Origin: Lycorma delicatula
Lineage: Eukaryota > Arthropoda > Insecta > Hemiptera > Fulgoridae
DNA length: 64,000 nucleotides
Assembly (NCBI RefSeq): GCF_047948215.1
Contig: NC_134464.1
Span: forward strand, 7,388,001-7,452,000
Direction of reading: 5' to 3'
Position 1 is the first letter of the stretch. Every line of letters starts with the position of its first letter. A program made the translations under genes and the position numbers. Of this stretch, positions 12,471-24,977 are shown piece by piece. Below the pieces are notes generated by a model. That model had not been told where the DNA came from. It did no database searches and saw only the letters and a program-made list of their open reading frames with translations.

Positions 12471-14097
12471 TCTTATATTATGCATAGTCAAACGCCTACA
12501 CATGAATGTAAATAGAATGCTTTCTTTACTTATAATTTCCTTTTTTAATTTAAATTCTACAGAAAAATTATACAGAAATAATATTTTTGTTTTCTTTTAC
12601 TTTTTTGAAGAGGGAAATTATTATCATTGTAAACTGTATTACTGTTGTTTTTTAGGTTGATTCATATCACATTCAGGTAACTAAAGGATTGTGAATATTA
12701 ATTTATTGGATAACGAAATTAGTCTGGTTTATATAAAAAAATATCATAAACATAATAATTCAAGTCGATGATTTTAGAGTGGGCCTAATTGATTTTATTT
12801 CGTTTCATTAACTCGTAGAGAAGTGTTTTGAACTCACTTTGTATGCAAAAATGTATTTAAATACTGCAGAATTGAACAATGAATAATAGTTTCACATTAA
12901 TTGCTGTCTAACAGAACGAATATTAAACTATGAAAATATCTGACGCTTTTGTTTTTACGATAACTAACCGACAATTAATCTGATTGACTAAAAATTACGC
13001 GTTTATTATAAATACATCAAAGGTAGAATTTTATTGATTTTGGAATACATGTATTAAAAATTTTAAGAACAAGAAAAAAAAGTAAGAAAATTTTTTCATC
13101 AAATAATAATGTCGGTTACACTTTAAATAAAGCAACTCCTAGTATTCTTGTCCATTGTTAAATCAAGTGCTACTATCCGTATGATTATTTTTATCCAAAG
13201 CTTTAATGTTTTTCCGTTCCAGTTAGATAATTAAATATGGATAAACCATATTTCCGACACTATTTATTTTAACAGAGAGACTACATTAAGTTATTAGTTT
13301 CATGGAAAAGGGATTATCAGTAATCATAGTAAAGAAAGTTATATAAAATTTAATTATTGTTATTCTCTTTAAACAGAGCATTCCGGAAGATGGTTACCAA
13401 ACTTTAGACTGATTCAGTTCATTAAAATTGACAAATGTGGGATAATGTTTCTGCATTTATGTATTTGTTCAAAAAAGTTTTATATCGTAGTAACAAGTTA
13501 GGTATTTTAATGAAATTCGGTATACGTTTATCCAAAAAATAAAACGCGTTTCAATATTTTACTTTTGATAATTTTAAAACGGTGACCGTTTAAATTATTT
13601 AATTATTAATAGCTTCATAAATATTAATTTCATCAATTTGTTTTTTTCTTTTAATAAGATAAAATTTTAAGCATTTTATTATGACAAAAAAAAAGATGTA
13701 TTATTTTTTAAGTTTGTTTAATAAAGATTAGAGATATAGCAGACAATTTTAAAACCAGTTCACAGAACGCATACGGAAATATAATGTAGTCTGAAAATTT
13801 AGTGTTTGGTTTGTTTTTTTATTAATTAAAATAAAAATTACCCTTAAAATAATTAAAAAAATAAATTAAATCAATATTATTAATAATACTGTGATAGAAT
13901 TCATTGCCAGATCTTTTACAGTAAACCGCCTAACATTTTATCTAATAAAAACATAATTCTATCTGATTAATAATTAAAAAAAATTAACCGCCTCAATTTT
14001 TATATTTTTGAAGGAAAAAGTTTCAAACCTACTTACTTAATAGAAACTTTTACCGGGTAAATATGTAAAGAACTAGTATGTAAAGAATTAGAATATC

Positions 14098-14190
14098 TAA
14101 CCCACCGGGTTGGTCTACTGCTGAACTCGACATCGCAAATCAGCTGATTTCGAAGTCGACAGTTCTGAGGTTCAAATCCTAGTAAAGGTA
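14098..14190 (+). mobile_element. SINE-1 copy, 5' part (interrupted)
   Basis: The head AACCCACCGGGTTGGTCTAC through the B-box region GGTTCAAATCCTAG. The copy is split after AGTAAAGGT (14181-14189) by a SINE-2 insertion and resumes at 14369. Confidence 0.92.
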
Positions 14191-14368
14191 GTTTACTACT
14201 CGACCGCCGAGGCGCGAGTGGTAGTGTCTTGGCCTTTCATCCGGAAGTGCCGGGTTCGAATCCCGGTCAGGCATGGCATTTTCACACGCTAAAAAAATTG
14301 TAATTCATCTCATCCTCTGAAATATAATACTTAACATCGGTCCCGGAGGTTTAAAAAAAGAAGAGAAC
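14191..14368 (+). mobile_element. SINE-2 inserted inside SINE-1
   Basis: This is the best copy of a second tRNA-derived SINE. The A-box region is GCGCGAGTGGTAGTGTCTTG and the B-box is GGGTTCGAATCCCGG, followed by TCAGGCATGGCATTTTCAC and an A-rich end (AAAAAAAGAAGAGAAC). AGTAAAGGT is present at both borders (14181-14189 and 14369-14377), the target duplication made in the older SINE-1. Confidence 0.92.
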
Positions 14369-14590
14369 AGTAAAGGTTACTATTTATACTTTTATACGGA
14401 TTTCAATACTAAATTGTGGATACCGATGTTTTTTGTCGGTCGGGTTTCAATTAACCACGCACCTCAGGAATGGTCAACCCGAGACTGTACAAGACTATAC
14501 TTCATTTACATTCATATTTATCATAAAATCCCCATTTATCCGCTGAAGTAATACCTTACGGTGGTTCCGGAGGCTAAACATGAAATGTAG
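14369..14590 (+). mobile_element. SINE-1 copy, 3' part (resumed)
   Basis: Continuation of the SINE-1 that begins at 14098. The body has GTCGGGTTTCAATTAACCAC and GAGACTGTACAAGACTATAC. The 3' end is GGAGGCTAAACATGAAATG with an A-rich tail. Confidence 0.92.
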
Positions 14591-14859
14591 AAAAAAAGAA
14601 AAATATCTAACCCGTTCACAAATGTAAATTTTTATTGAAGAAATATATTGTAACGGACGAATTGAAAATAAAGCGAAAACGAATGACCGATAAACACTTA
14701 TTTAATTTAATGCCCTAAATTACCTCAATTTTCTTTTAACATCAGTGTCACTGTACAGTGTACGCTCATAAACAGAAAAAAAACCATTAAAAATATATCG
14801 TGTATAAAAAAGAATTACCTGATTTAACGCGGTATACTTCATAATGTTACAATTACAAG

Positions 14860-15510
14860 ATAAATTACATACTATACAAATACGTTTAAAATTTCATTTT
14901 ATTTGTTATAAACGTTCTATATGCTCTCCATTCGCTGTATAGATAGCATATAAAGACGATAGCCGAATTATTCTTTCACAGAAGTCACTGCTGCTACGAT
15001 CCTGGTTTTCATCCAAATTAGCAATGACAATGGTGGAACATAAACAATAATTTAGATACATAAAAAATGGGGGATATGTGTCACAAATCAGAAGATGTAT
15101 TGTCTGAGGACCTTGGGGACCAAGAGTGTAGTCCCAACTCTTTGGCTTCCGTATGCTCTATCCAGAGACGAGTCGTGCTTCATTTACAAATTGATGAATT
15201 TCTCTTTACCGATGTAGCTAACCTCCATTTCACTGAAAAATTAATTCTTCAGCTCTTCATTTAGTTGCGGAAATCGCCAGTCTTGCATCATCTCAAGATA
15301 AGAACGCTGTACTGCTCTACTTCCTTCACAACAAGAATATTAATTTTTGTGTAAAAAAAACATCAAAATTTCAAAGAATCTCGCTCCTACTATACAATCT
15401 CGTGCGGATTCTCTTGATTCTAAAGTTCTTGTATGCGAATGCGAACATTGTGACGAGAAATTTTACTACTTAAATGAAATGTTTCTTCATCGCTAAAAAA
15501 TAACCGCGGT
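14860..15510 (-). pseudogene. Degraded Tc/mariner-type transposase relic
   Basis: Minus-strand fragments in shifting frames are FSDEETFHLSSKISRHNVRI (about 15435-15495), ENPHEIV, LHSWSPRSSDNTSSDL (about 15090-15140) and a tail ending TANGEHIERL near 14940. These match a common insect DDE transposase group with FSDE.TF, NRHNVR, ENPH and W.PRSPD.TP.D blocks. The third-Asp motif is altered (SSDNTSSD). Stops and indels are frequent. The plus-strand open frame at 15067-15264 is antisense to it. Confidence 0.75.
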
Positions 15511-16069
15511 AATACAGTGTACAACTATGGAAAAATTAAACACGAACCAGAAATAAATCATAAATGTTTATTAAAATAGCTTTTTTTCACTCTTAATACT
15601 ACATCATTATCGTGCTAGTATAATGTTTTGAATTACCTTGTTGACTAAATAAAATGTAACGACAAAATATAAACAATCATAATAATAATAACAATGAAAA
15701 CCAATTTCTTGCTTTACATTAAAATAAAACAAGTTAAAACAACAACGGCGATTTCATTTGATATTCACTGACCTGACTCGTAAACGTACGCCGTAAAAGT
15801 ACGAGTATTACAACTCATTCCTTCACAGCGGTTTCAATTTGTTTGAAACCATTCGTAAATTCATTTTTCAATTTAATATACCCTTAAAATTTAATCGTTG
15901 ATTACGTAGATTTTTTCAACTAATTTAATTTAAACTCTTTAACATTTTATCATTTTATCTCTCGGTTTTTATTATTCTAAATTAGCATTCGATTAAGTTT
16001 TTATATAAAAATGTATATATGTAGTGTTACAAGAAAAAAAATCTAATTGACTTTACTTCATTAACTAAT

Positions 16070-16560
16070 TTTTACTTTCCCGGCTATAATTCTATTACTG
16101 CTACAACAGCATAGTTGTAAAGGGAATGTATAGCGATCGGCCAAAATCTTCTGTCACGAGTTTTACAAATTTTGACGTTTCAAAACTCCCTTAGTCCAAA
16201 GAAAAGTTATAAAAATTTCACAAAGTTAGCCTGTTTTGTTAGCCTGTATTTTGATTAATATCTCCAGACTGATTCAAGATAGATTCTTGGAAACTGCATC
16301 GAAAAATGTCTATATTGGGGCAATGATATCATTAAATTTTGGAAGAGATGGTTTAGGTCATTATGAATTTTTTTTTGAAAAGAGATCGTAGAAAAAATAA
16401 GTTTAGTATAATAAAGTACTTGTTAAGATGTTTAACTTTCAGTTTTACGTCGATCGGATTTAGGGATGAAGGATATTCAACATTATTTCTAAACTGTTTT
16501 TCTCCATATCTCCAAAATCTTTTTTCCAAAAAAGTTGAAATTTGACCCAAACATTTGAAT
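16070..16560 (+). repeat. Dispersed repeat R1, copy next to Helitron
   Basis: ACTTTCCCGGCTATAATTCT opens a stretch matched in order by 26425-26890. Later shared blocks are AAAGTTATAAA.ATTTC and GGATTTAGGGATGAAGGATA TTCAACATTATTTC. There is no coding content. It abuts the Helitron 3' end. Confidence 0.6.
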
Positions 16561-16621
16561 ATATTTTAAACTAGTGTGTAGTTTAAAATAAGCTAGTATA
16601 TATATATATATATATATATAT

Positions 16622-16655
16622 ACTAACTGTACTCGCCACGCTTTGCTGTGGCACA
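16622..16655 (-). other. Candidate Helitron 3'-terminal hairpin
   Basis: Just downstream of the helicase C-terminus, GCCAC (16635-16639) and GTGGC (16648-16652) form a short stem. On the minus strand this is followed by GAGTACAGTTAGT and then an (AT)n tract. Helitrons usually end in a hairpin followed about 10 nt later by CTRR. Here TTAG stands in that position, with an exact CTAG only beyond the AT tract. The placement fits, but the exact terminus is uncertain. Confidence 0.45.
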
Positions 16656-18245
16656 TTGTGGTCGCATGGATGAGAAATGAGAAACAAAACAAAGCATACG
16701 TTTCATAGAAGTTTGATTTTGCAATACTTGTGGATACACAATATTTTTTTTTTCCACTGTCTGCGTAGATATAATGGCTATCTGGTTTGCCGACTCGGGA
16801 ACACGCACATACAGTTGTCCATGTAGAAGTAATCCGCATCTAAATCTAAACCACGCAATTCTAAAGATTGACCTTGAGATTTATTGATTATGATTGCAAA
16901 TGCCGATCTAATTGGAAATTGCAATCTTTTAAATTGAAATGGTGTATCGGTCGGGATGATGGGTATTCGAGGAATGAGGACATCTTCACCTTTTAAAGGC
17001 CCCGTTAAAATCATCGCTTCCACTACGTTATTCATCAATTTCTTAACTGCAAGTCGCGTGCCGTTGCAGAGTTTTGGCCGATAATATTCCGCAACAGGAT
17101 AATTGGCACACCTATTTTCAATTTTAATATGTGTTGTGGCATCCCTTGCAGATCAAGTGAGTTTAAAAATTCCGTCGGATAATTAACTACTGCATCTGCT
17201 CCCACAACGGTGTCTATCAACTTATATGTAATTTTCTCACTTTGAATGCCGGATTGAATAACATTATTAAGTCGATAGACATCTTTATTCTTTGCGGCAA
17301 GGATAGCTCGTTCACCGAGCCGATCGTGATTTCTATGATTAATTTGAATATCACGAAATACTTTTTCGATCGGTTCTTCTTTTGATGTTACTAAATTACA
17401 AAAATTATCAGGAAATGATATTCGTCTAGAATTCTCATCGACTGGCAACTGTCCGTTTCCAATGTCCAGTAACTGTCGTGAGAATACCTCAGCTGATGGA
17501 TCGTTCTGCAACTGGACACACATATTCGTAGTCGACTGCAATGTACGTACGTGTCGCCACAGTGTTGAATATTTCAGGCAAGCATTTATTTCGTCTGCAT
17601 GTGTCGATCGAGAAATTACAGGCAATGTTTGCCTAAAATCTCCTGCGAGCAATATCAAAGCATTTCCGAACGGTTGAACGTTTCCACGCAAATCTCGTAA
17701 CGATCGATCTTTAAGCGATTTTATTACGTGCCATCGTGCATTCATCCCAAACAATGAGTTTACATTTTTGTAATACTTTTCCCATACAGGATGCTTTGGA
17801 AATTTTGCACGCGGAAGTCTCAATTATTTACGTGTTTAATGGCAACTTCAGAGCTGAATGCGCAGTTGTTCCACGTGATAACAATGTTGCAGCTATTTCA
17901 TACGAAGCAAGAGCTAAGGCTATGTCATTTTTTGATAGAACCGTTGCTAGAATAAATCTAATGAGGAATGTTTTCCCAGTTCCTCCTGGCGCATCCAAGA
18001 AGAAGGTCCCCCCAACTCCGTCATTTATCATTTGCATTATGCGATCGTAAATGCCTTTCTGTTCACGCGTTAATTTGGGAATGTTTGATCGGACATATGA
18101 CTGAAGATCACCAATTTTGTAACTCTGTTCACGGCGTAAATCCACATAAAATGAAGCAATCGCAGCTCGGGTGGGTGCTGGCATTCCCAATCGACTAAGA
18201 TCTTTATTTGCATTAGTTAAGCACTTGTCTTCAATATTGAAAGAA
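16640..18245 (-). pseudogene. Helitron PIF1-like helicase, C-terminal part, decayed
   Basis: Helitron replication proteins fuse a HUH nuclease to a PIF1-type helicase. Only the helicase is here. On the minus strand: RLGMPAPTRAAIASFYVDL (18150-18190), LTREQKGIYDRIMQMINDG, Walker A DAPGGTGKTFLIRF (about 17960-18000), and Walker B LIVWDECTMA (about 17735-17765). Next come LLAGDFRQTLPVISR (17600-17650), FQFKRLQFPIRSAF (about 16900-16945), NKSQGQSLELRGLDLD (motif VI region, about 16845-16890) and VYPQVLQ at the C-terminus. It is broken by a TAA at 17825-17827 and by frameshifts near 17725, 17065, 16800 and 16740. The HUH domain and helicase start are missing above about 18245. Upstream DNA is unrelated. 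Confidence 0.93.
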
Positions 18246-18439
18246 ATTTGTTACTTAATCAGTTGTGATTTTGTTTACACCGGCAACGGCCATACGGGCT
18301 CTTTGTGATCGGTCGTTGTGTTTGACAGCGGCCATCATGCATTGATCTGATTGGTTTTCCTTTGTTTACATTTCCATCTGATTTATTAGCCTCTTATTTA
18401 TTAAAAAACTGTAGAAATTAAAAATAAATAGATAGATTT

Positions 18440-18572
18440 ATTAAAAATAGATGAAAACAATCTTTGATGCGGGTTATATATCGTGCTAATATTTGAGCTC
18501 AATCGGTGCAGAACATTTTGAGTTTTTGAAGCGTAACAAACGAACTTAACATTTTTATATATATATATATAA

Positions 18573-18610
<38 letters not shown>

Positions 18611-18630
18611 TTAATATATATATATACATT
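18440..18630 (+). repeat. Repeat tail with (AT)n(GT)n
   Basis: TTGAGCTCAATCGGTGCAGA ACATTTTGAGTTTTTGAAGC followed by (AT)n and (GT)n. It resembles 3' ends of insect retroposons that terminate in microsatellites. Assignment is uncertain. Confidence 0.45.
18556..18626 (+). repeat. (AT)n(GT)n microsatellite
   Basis: Alternating AT, then 13-14 GT units, then AT again. Confidence 0.95.
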
Positions 18631-19744
18631 GAATAAATTATTCAATAATTAATTATTAATATATATATATATACATACATATTTTTGATTTGACCTTATT
18701 TTCAATTCCATTTGATCAAGGGGAATCACGGTACCCATATATATATATATATATACACAGGTACTCGTATACATAGACACTTTTTTTGAGCATTTTTTTT
18801 TATCGAATGGAATCGACTCCGACTCATTGAAATAAATAATTACTTAGATAATAATTACTTAGAATAAATACATAGATAAATCAATTTTTAACTCCCTACA
18901 AAACAAGGGGAGTTGAAGGGGACACGTATATTTATAATACAATTTTTTTTTAACTTTCAATGTCAGTTTTAAAAATTGGGATACTCCGACTGTATTTACT
19001 TTAATGTAAAGAGGTGAGATTGATTTAAAAAGTCCATAACACCGGATGTAAGATTCTGAAAAAATTTGACTTTTTTATAATTTCTGGTATCTTATAGCTT
19101 AATTAAAAACTTTACATAAAGAAGCTTTGGGCAACGAGATCAAATGGTACCCAAATATTTTTATTAAAAAATTTTACTTTCAGAAATTATACTTTTAATA
19201 CTTATAATTTTTAAGGCAAAAATGTAATTTGATTTAGGAGGTTCAAATGGAACAAATTCTTTACTGAACTTTTGATATTTTTCGCGAAGTAGATTTGACT
19301 CAAATCTACTTCCTGTATCCCTTTAACCAAACTAGTTAAAACACTATTAATTATTTTTTATTTTTTGCTTTGTATGAGGATTGACTTCCAATGTCATTAG
19401 TCATCACATTGTTTAAATTTAAACGTTATTTTAATACTTCCATTTACCCTTCCGTTTTAATGAAACACAAAAATAAACGTAACGTAAAACATTTAAACAA
19501 AATGTACGCGTATAATACTTAGAGTGCAAAGGGCTTTGACATTTACATAACGTAAAAATAAAAATATATCAAACATAAAAACATGAAGATATAACATTAA
19601 ACACACTGTAAAATAAAACGCACAAAAATGTTGGACAATACGATGAAAATTTGAGAAACCTGGGTTCGGGTGTAAAGTGCCTTCACGTTGAGCATTCTCA
19701 GTCAAACGTAACACATATTGACTTCGACAAAGGCTTAATATAAA
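18631..19744. other. Non-coding, no gene seen
   Basis: AT-rich, with an (AT)n run at about 18740-18757. The minus frame at 19493-19714 may be the 3' untranslated part of the adjacent LINE, but nothing supports it as a gene. Confidence 0.55.
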
Positions 19745-22660
19745 CGCATTAATAATTTACTGGCATGTAGGTAAGCAACCGCTTGTTTTTGCCATTTTCT
19801 AAATCTCCAGCAATATTATTTCTTAGTCCGTACCTGTTTCTGAGGTTTTCACATACAATATACTCTTCCAGTAGATGGTTTACAGTAAATGATTTATAAC
19901 ATCTACTACGCGTTGGTCTTTCTTCGCCGGTTAACAAATATGAATTTGTTATTCGCGTGGATCTATTCTGATTCTGGTCATCGATTCTTGCTCCTGTCGA
20001 ATCAGTTTCACGTCGATTTTTCCATTTACGTGGTGTAATTTTAATTGCATTTTGTTTCGCGCTTAGTCTTCTTCGTTCATTACTCCACGAGGTTCTGATA
20101 AACAATTTAAAAAATGTTTAACGTCTACCTCTCAAATAGGAATCGTATCCGTATTCTCACAAATTTTTGTCTTCTGCTCTTTTATTTCCTCAGCCTCATC
20201 TGCCGTTTTATTTCCTGAGATACCAGCGTGCCGTGGAGTCGATACAAATACACATTGCTATTCCATTTAATATATACAGAATGAAAAGATGTTTGTTTTA
20301 AGAACATCCTTAATGTTCTAATCCCGATTCACAGTTAATGCGCTTAAAGAATCGGAACATATAAGCGCATTCTTTTCACAGAAATATCACCGTGTTCGAT
20401 GTTAGAACGATCAGTAAAACTTGTTATATATCCCTCATTGTTACTGATGATTGTCGAAAATTCCTGTTGGATGATTACTATTGATTTCTCTTTTATTATT
20501 CTGTAACAGAGCTTCAATTTTTTGCTTATCGATAGCAAAAGTTATAACGGTATTTTTCTTATAAAAATTGCTAATGTGTCCGGCAAAACAATTTCGTGTT
20601 TTTTGCTAACGTACGATACCGTATTCAGGCAGGTCTAGAATAGTTAGCGCGCGCCCATTGAAACCAGCCAAAGGATTATTATAAAAATTTTTGTAGTTTA
20701 TACGGTAAGAAAAGCGATATTTGCTGCAAATATTAATAGTAATGGCATTGTGGCGGCTTCAGTCATTAAACTAGTCAGCGTGCTTGTGGCATATCTGATT
20801 CCATTGTTATGTACCTATAAAGTCTAACTTTCTTTGATACGATTTTCTAGGGGATGAATATGCAATACAACAGTAATCGTACTTCGATGAAATCGGTGTT
20901 TTATATAATCGCAGTAATTTTTTTTTCTGAGCCCCAATTCATTTTTATTAAACATTTAATACGTTAGGGCTTTCTTGCATCTAAAACTCAATCCCTGTAT
21001 GTGAAGTCTTCCGGTGAGGGATTTATGTAATAATTTATCTAAAAAGCGAATATTATCTTCTTACTGATTAGGATGGCCAAAAGAGGATTAACATGGGGAG
21101 TTCTTTTCCAATAGAAGTGTACATAGCACATTTTCTCCGGTGAAAATTTGAATCCGTTATTCTTTGCCGTTTCTTTAATCGCGGTTATCGCTCGTTGCAA
21201 TTTCTCGTTCACTATCTCTATATTGTTACTAGCATATACGATTGCTAGAACATTGACGTAAACGCTTTTGCTGACTTCTCGTGTAATGACTTGCATCGTT
21301 TTTTGATGATGACTGTAAACAAGTAACGCTCAACGGAGAGCCTTGTAGAATGCCATTTTCTAACCTTTTTTCTAACAAGTATTCATTATATATATTTTCA
21401 AGTACACGTACTTGAAAAGTACGGTCTTTCATGTAAATGTCAAGTATTATCGGTAAATTTCCGTGAATGCTCCATTCATGTAGTTTAATCATTATTCCAT
21501 ATCGAAAGCCTTCTACAGTTCAAAGAAGACTCTGACGCTGTGTTTCGTAATGATGAAACTGGTTGTATGCATTATTTTCTAAATCGATCATTTGGTCAGT
21601 AGTTGATTGGTACTGTCAAAATCCTGCTTAATGCGAGGATAAAAGACCGTCTCATTCTAAAATCCAAACAATCAGTTTTTCGTCACTTTTTATCATTTTT
21701 TCGAAGTATTTTTTCAATAGCACATGTCAAGGAAATAGAACGGTAACTATTGGGATCGATCAATTTTACCGTTTTTTGGAATTGAAACAATATATATTTC
21801 TTCCACTGCCATGGCTATATCCCATCCTGCCATATTTTATTATACAATTTTAGCAATCTAAGTTTTGCAGTAGTACTTAGTTGTTTGACTACGACGTATT
21901 TCGTTCCGAACAGAGTCTGTATTTCTGATTTCTCCAACGCTTTTAGAAGTTAATCTAATTTGAAAGTTACATTGTATGAGAAATTTATTTTGATTCTAAA
22001 ATTTAGATGACCCTTAAGTTCTGTTTTTTTTTATTTTAAAAATATTCGTCATAATTGACTTCTTCAAATCGATCGGCTAGAAGTTCAGCAGTTTTTTTTT
22101 TGGGGTGGGGTTAATCCACTAGTTCAACATCAGATTGAAGGCAAGTTACGGAAATAAACTTTGAATGCCTGCAGACGGCACTTTCTTTCAAACGTCTGCC
22201 GCTGTCGTATTTCTGCTAATAAATGACACGTATTGTTCACAACAATTTTTTTGTACCTGTCATAAGATTTTGGCGTACGCCTGAAAACTTAAACAGGTGA
22301 TTCTTGAGGCGTTTTTTAAATGCGATTTGAAATTCCGATGTTCGACGTTTCTTGAAAGCGTTGGGTTTTTTTACTTCTTTTTTTATCGCTTTATGTGTTC
22401 TTTCACGGCATGAAATTCCACTTAATAGAAATATAATTCATTTTATTTCCATAAAACTGAAATTTTCAAGGTAAATTTTTTCCATGAAAATTTTTGAAAT
22501 GGAAATTTTTTCTATTCCATTTCACGGGGTGGATGGATTCTTGAGTTTTGTAGAGGTTGTGGCAATATATCTTAAAGCCTAGTCAAATGTAGCATCGGTT
22601 ATAGTGTCGACATCATTTTCGATAACACAACAACAATAACAGTTGTTTCGGGGGATTATT
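19745..22660 (-). mobile_element. LINE with reverse transcriptase and RNase H, decayed
   Basis: On the minus strand, from 22660 downward: remnants before the RT (about 22560-22600), DPNSYRSISLTCAIEK (about 21720-21760), FRYGIMIKLHEWSIHGNLPI (about 21440-21500), ENGILQGSPLSVT (about 21320-21360) and LAIVYASNNIEIVNEKLQ (degraded YADD box). FKFSPEKMCYVHF follows at about 21115-21160. Further down are an RNase H-like domain (SFTDRS near 20415, SDSLSAL near 20350, PRHAGISGNKTADEAEE near 20200-20250) and the post-RNase-H segment SYLLTGEERPTRSRCYKSFT (19870-19945). An RNase H after the RT points to an I/R1-like group. Stops and frameshifts occur throughout and the 5' end is missing. Confidence 0.87.
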
Positions 22661-23561
22661 GATGATGAAGTTTCGACTTTAGGACTGAGAGAACAATATA
22701 GACTTATTAAAAGGTATAGAAGTTTTAGGTCCATCGGTAATGGAGTAGCCCAATCACCTCTGTGTAGTTGCCTTGAGACGGCTAACGACATATCTTTAAA
22801 AATTGACTTTTTAATGGAAGAATATCTAAATTTAAAAGTCAACTGTTTAAATTATAATGTAATGGAAATGTGAGACATATATTTGTAATTTCTGTAATCT
22901 ATTTGTATTCGCATTTTCTATAAGCGATCAATGTTTCTCTGTATAATTAATTGATCTACGGTTGATATTTATTTTTATTATGAAGACTGTGATAACCGGA
23001 AAAGATGTAAAAATTATTTTTTTTTGTAATTGTTAATAATTACTTTTGAATAAGGGATTTACTTATACTAAAGCTTTAGGCCGTTCTATTGCACCTGTCG
23101 CTTTTCTGATTGGTGAGTCACACTTACTTATATTTAATAGTAATATTCACAGTGTTTTTAATTTTGTTTAATAAAATTATTAACTTCAAGACACCAAAAT
23201 ATTGTTTGATTTTATGTGTTAGTAAAATCAAATAGTAATAAAAAAAAATTTGTGTTTAAAAAATTTTAAATGTATAATTTTTTTTGAAAATTAAATAAAT
23301 TTTATTTAACTTAATTTTATTCTATTATTTTCATTTAAACATTTTTTTGAACATGAGGGGCAGCGCTGAGAAAGTTTCGGAATCATTTGTTAGCATATTA
23401 AATTTTCTATTTCATCTAACATATTAGGATGATGATATAATAAAAAAAATTCATAACTTTCGGCTAAAATTTGTACTATTTTTTTTTTCTATGTAACAAT
23501 AATAACATTATTTATGATTATTAATTAGTATAAATGATTCTACAATTCCAGTTTGTCGATA

Positions 23562-23615
23562 TTAAGCCTTTAATTGAATAAACAGAATGACAAACGTTAA
23601 TACTAATCCCATTCC
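23562..23615 (-). CDS. Gustatory receptor-like C-terminal exon (second)
   Basis: A T-rich tract and CAG precede GMGLVLTFVILFIQLKA plus stop, 18 codons entered in phase 0. It is similar to the exon at 48016-48090 (G.GL..TF...FIQ). It could be the last exon of a receptor whose first exon is the frameshifted one at 37 kb on the same strand. That would require an intron of about 13 kb or missing middle exons. Short length keeps confidence moderate. Confidence 0.5.
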   Translation of the reverse strand, partial: GMGLVLTFVILFIQLKA

Positions 23616-23717
23616 CTGAAAAAAAAAAGAAGATAAATTATAGTTAAAATTGTATGTTTTCTTAAGTAATAAATTTGTGTAATTTAGAACCGATAACTAC
23701 GTAAGTTACAGGACATA

Positions 23718-24948
23718 TTAGGTTGTCTAAAAAGTATTGAGCCTTTGGAAACTAAAACTGAGAATACATTTAATGCGACTGGGAAATAACATTATGAGAC
23801 CATATATGCATCTTTTTTTTTTATAACCTGCCATTTTTCTGGCAACACCATAATCCCGCCGCTATAGAACTTCTTAAGTTTCCGGTCAAAAAATTGTCAC
23901 GCGTGGTTTTTACAGGCTTCTTTCTTTTTAAACTAACTTAACACCATTTACGGAGTTCTGCAGAGACAGCAACAAATGATAGTCTGTCAATGCCAAGTCC
24001 AGGCTATACGGTAGATGCATTAAAATCTCCGTCAAATTCTATCGATCCTGATGGGGTGTTCTTAAAGATGTACACGGTCTGGCGTTGTCAGCGTGGTATA
24101 TGACACCCTTTTTAGGTCGTTCCGTTTGAATCGCTAGGTGAAATCACGCTAATTTTTGGCAGTATAGGTCTTAGTCCATCGTACTATCTGGTAGCAACAG
24201 TTTGTAATGCACGATGCCCTTCAATATCGCCAAACGCACGCCATAACCTTTCTGGGCGTCAGTGTGGGCACAGACTGTGGAGTTTCTGCTCGCTTCGATC
24301 ACGATCTTTTTACACGGTTTTGTCGTAGGTTATCCACTTTTCATCACTCGTGATCAACCGCTTCAGAAATGACTTGATTTCATTACGTTGCAGTTGAGAT
24401 TCACAGATAGAAATTCGAGGTAAATTTTTCTGAGTCAGATCATGCGGTACCCGAACATTGAGATTTCTCTAAACGGTGCATTTTTTGACGGTGCATTTTT
24501 AGGTCATCGGTAAAGTCTTGAATGCTTACATGTCGGTCTTCTTGATTTTTTTCAGAATATTATTCAAGTTTTCTGTGATCGGTCACCCACTGCGAGGAGC
24601 ATCTTGGACATCGGATTTCCAGAATGCGACTGGATCATCTTTTGGCTATTGCCATTGATAACATATCTTGCTCGTAAACAGCAAACGTCTCTTCACAGGC
24701 CTGCGCAATATTTGCGTCTTTATTGAAGTAAAATGTATCGCGGTTTTTCGGAAATTTCAACCGTCTTCATGGCGCATTACCTTAAATCTCAATTTAAAAA
24801 TTCCGTCACTTTTTGCACATCTATTAACTTCAACTGCCAGCTATTTAATGGCGTTCGGCCTGACCCACTGCGACTCATATACCCTGAGATTTGAGTCGCT
24901 AATGCTATCTCGTGCGCAAAAGACTCGCTTCTTAGACTATATATTATT
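23718..24948 (-). mobile_element. Mariner relic (third lineage)
   Basis: The left end TTAGGTTGTCTAAAAAGT (23718-23735) is a classic mariner terminus next to TA. CTTCTTAGACTATATATT (about 24929-24946) is a worn inverted partner, giving an element near the usual 1.2-1.3 kb. Minus-strand pieces in several frames include DDPVAFWKSDVQDAPRSG, ISICESQLQRNEIKSFLKRL, TSDEKWITYD (first Asp), GVIYHADNARPC (second Asp) and LPYSLDLALTDYHLL (third Asp). All three catalytic Asp codons survive, but multiple stops and frameshifts break the frame. The small plus-strand open frame at 24668-24964 is a shadow. Confidence 0.88.
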
Positions 24949-24977
24949 TAATGAAAAAACGTGAAACTCCTCTCGTA

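Larger units (their letters stand above)
10743..14097. other. Non-coding between SINE copies
   Basis: Apart from the SINE copies listed, 10743-11501, 11824-12309 and 12471-14097 are AT-rich. A TATATACAGTATATAATA-type tandem patch lies at about 10990-11060. No exon seen. Confidence 0.6.

Noticed and set aside
12367..12660. 97-codon plus-strand frame starting MKNIMPDRDSNTGPP
   Set aside because: The first half is the antisense of the SINE-2 tRNA-like head. The rest is AT-rich filler.
14200..14275. tRNA gene, because of a good B-box GGGTTCGAATCCCGG
   Set aside because: There is no full cloverleaf or acceptor stem, and the sequence continues into a SINE body flanked by a target duplication.
15067..15264. 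65-codon plus-strand frame
   Set aside because: It is antisense to a degraded transposase read on the minus strand.
17462..18198. Plus-strand frames over the Helitron
   Set aside because: They are shadows of the minus-strand helicase, whose motifs are clear.
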